Shown here: in pieces, positions 35,287 to 36,356 of the stretch | Layout of the letters: each line of letters starts with the position of its first letter | How positions within the stretch are numbered: position 1 is the first letter of the stretch | Origin: Xanthobacteraceae bacterium | Lineage (GTDB): Bacteria > Pseudomonadota > Alphaproteobacteria > Rhizobiales > Xanthobacteraceae | Length of the DNA: 36,356 nucleotides | NCBI GenBank assembly: GCA_028290465.1 | Contig: JAQGJU010000140.1 | Coordinates: forward strand, 1-36,356 | Reading direction: 5' to 3' | Position numbers and translations under genes: made by a program | Notes under the pieces: generated by a model | The model's database searches: none | Seen by the model: only the letters and a program-made list of their open reading frames with translations | Told to the model about the DNA's origin: nothing

Positions 35287-36356
35287 TGGCGGGCCTCCTC
35301 GACGATATCGGCCGCGACCGTCTTCTTTTCCTTGAGAAACACCGTCGGCGACCGTGTAGAGATCAGGCCGCGCGGCCGCCAGATCATGATCGCCACCATG
35401 GCGAAGCCGAACACCAGCATGCGGTATTGCTGGAATTCGCGAAACAGTTCGAAGCCGGCCATCATCACGGTCGCCGAAATCACGACGCCGAGTTGCGAGC
35501 CCATGCCGCCCAGTACCACGATGGCCAGGATGAGCGCGGACTCGCTGAAGGTGAAGCTCTCCGGCGCGATGCCGCCCATCCGCGTCGCATAGAAAGCGCC
35601 GGCGAAGCCGCCGAACATCGCGCCGATCGCAAATGCCGTCAGCTTGGTGTTGGTGGTGTTGATGCCCAGCGAACGACACGCAATCTCGTCCTCGCGCAGC
35701 GCTTCCCAGGCGCGTCCGATCGGCAGGCGGCGCAGCCGGATGGTCACCGCGTTGGTGATCAGCGCCAGGATCAGGATCAGATAATACAGGAACACGATGC
35801 GGTGGGTGCTGGAGAACTCCAGGCCGAAGAACGCCGCGAAACCTCCCGGCTCCTCGTCGAACGGCAGGCCGAAGAAGGTCGGCCGCGGAATGCTGTTGAT
35901 GCCGTTGGGTCCGCCGGTCACGTCCTGCCAGTTCAGCAGCACGAGGCGGATGATCTCGCCGAAGCCCAGCGTGACGATCGCCAGATAGTCGCCGCGCAAT
36001 CGCAGCACCGGAAAGCCGAGCAGCACGCCCCAGAACGCGGCGAGAATTCCGGCGAGCGGCAGGCAGATCCAGAACGACAGGCCGAAATTCACCGCCAGCA
36101 GCGCATACGAATAGGCGCCGATCGCGTAGAACGCCACATAGCCCAGATCGAGCAGGCCGGCGAGGCCGACCACGATGTTCAGGCCCCAGCCCAGCATGAT
36201 GTAGATCAGGATCTGGATGCCGTAATTGTCGATCCATTTGATCGAGCCGGACGGGCCGTGGATCGCGAGCATGACGAGGGGATAGGCGATGACGGCGCCG
36301 AGCAGCACATAGGCCGTCGCCGGCTGGCGTAGAACCGCGCCGATGCCGCTGCCGAA
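35283..36356 (-). CDS. livM: Branched-chain amino acid-type ABC transporter permease (5' end outside window)
   Basis: An inner-membrane permease of the LivM family with multiple hydrophobic helices. Diagnostic segments are [39 protein letters not shown], the cytosolic loop [20 protein letters not shown], and [20 protein letters not shown] near the C-terminus. A GTG at 36308 would give 341 residues, but the frame stays open to the window edge (reading [17 protein letters not shown]), so the true start is probably beyond position 36356. The stop overlaps the livG start (ATGA). Confidence 0.93.
   Translation of the reverse strand, partial: FGSGIGAVLRQPATAYVLLGAVIAYPLVMLAIHGPSGSIKWIDNYGIQILIYIMLGWGLNIVVGLAGLLDLGYVAFYAIGAYSYALLAVNFGLSFWICLPLAGILAAFWGVLLGFPVLRLRGDYLAIVTLGFGEIIRLVLLNWQDVTGGPNGINSIPRPTFFGLPFDEEPGGFAAFFGLEFSSTHRIVFLYYLILILALITNAVTIRLRRLPIGRAWEALREDEIACRSLGINTTNTKLTAFAIGAMFGGFAGAFYATRMGGIAPESFTFSESALILAIVVLGGMGSQLGVVISATVMMAGFELFREFQQYRMLVFGFAMVAIMIWRPRGLISTRSPTVFLKEKKTVAADIVEEARQ

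Noticed and set aside
35287-36237. A long N-terminal extension of LivG
   Set aside because: This part lies over livM in another frame; the ATG at 35286 has AGGAGG and the livM stop overlap, matching the usual livMGF arrangement.

Overview
The window reads as chromosomal DNA of a GC-rich alphaproteobacterium of the Hyphomicrobiales (Bradyrhizobium/Rhodopseudomonas/Pseudolabrys-like). The basis is codon use, the housekeeping genes (rpsD, purB, murI, rpe), the many ABC and TctC-type solute receptors, LysR regulators, HAMP-type chemoreceptors, and four kinds of palindromic intergenic repeat that resemble those scattered through Bradyrhizobiaceae genomes. The genus is an inference. I see no CRISPR array, phage, transposase, rRNA or tRNA.

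Layout. 1-2.8 kb: the tail of a probable TctC-type receptor, a palindromic repeat, two tandem Tat-exported metallo-beta-lactamase-fold hydrolases, then rpsD with a strong terminator. 3.0-9.1 kb: a minus-strand operon of cupin protein, ABC ATPase, fused ABC permease and periplasmic binding protein, with a divergent LysR gene and a dyad in the shared promoter region. 9.1-14.0 kb: an accessory-looking block (TctC-type receptor, alpha/beta-barrel protein, TauD-like dioxygenase, CysB-like LysR) bracketed by two copies of a LysR 3' end, one a frameshifted remnant. At its right edge two LysR genes form one continuous 655-codon frame. 14.1-17.0 kb: an SDR oxidoreductase divergent from that LysR, then purB-murI.

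17.3-24.0 kb: three tandem paralogous methyl-accepting chemotaxis proteins of about 697 residues, with conserved signalling halves, diverged periplasmic sensors and a sign of gene conversion. 24.0-29.7 kb: rpe (TTG start), a repeat-rich spacer, a two-EF-hand protein, a BASS-type transporter divergent from a DadA-like oxidoreductase, a small lysine/serine-repeat protein, and a secreted polysaccharide deacetylase. 29.9-31.7 kb: a P1 (DmpA/NylC-type) peptidase head-to-head with a CcdA-like thiol-redox membrane protein. 31.9-36.4 kb: a branched-chain amino acid-type ABC locus, livM (cut by the window edge)-livG-livF, a small membrane protein, and livK.

The general picture is a soil oligotroph investing in uptake of organic acids and amino acids and in chemotaxis. 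No known defence or mobile system was found. The most unusual items are the LysR-LysR fused frame with its bracketing duplicated fragment, and the chemoreceptor triplet with an exactly shared 125-nt tract.
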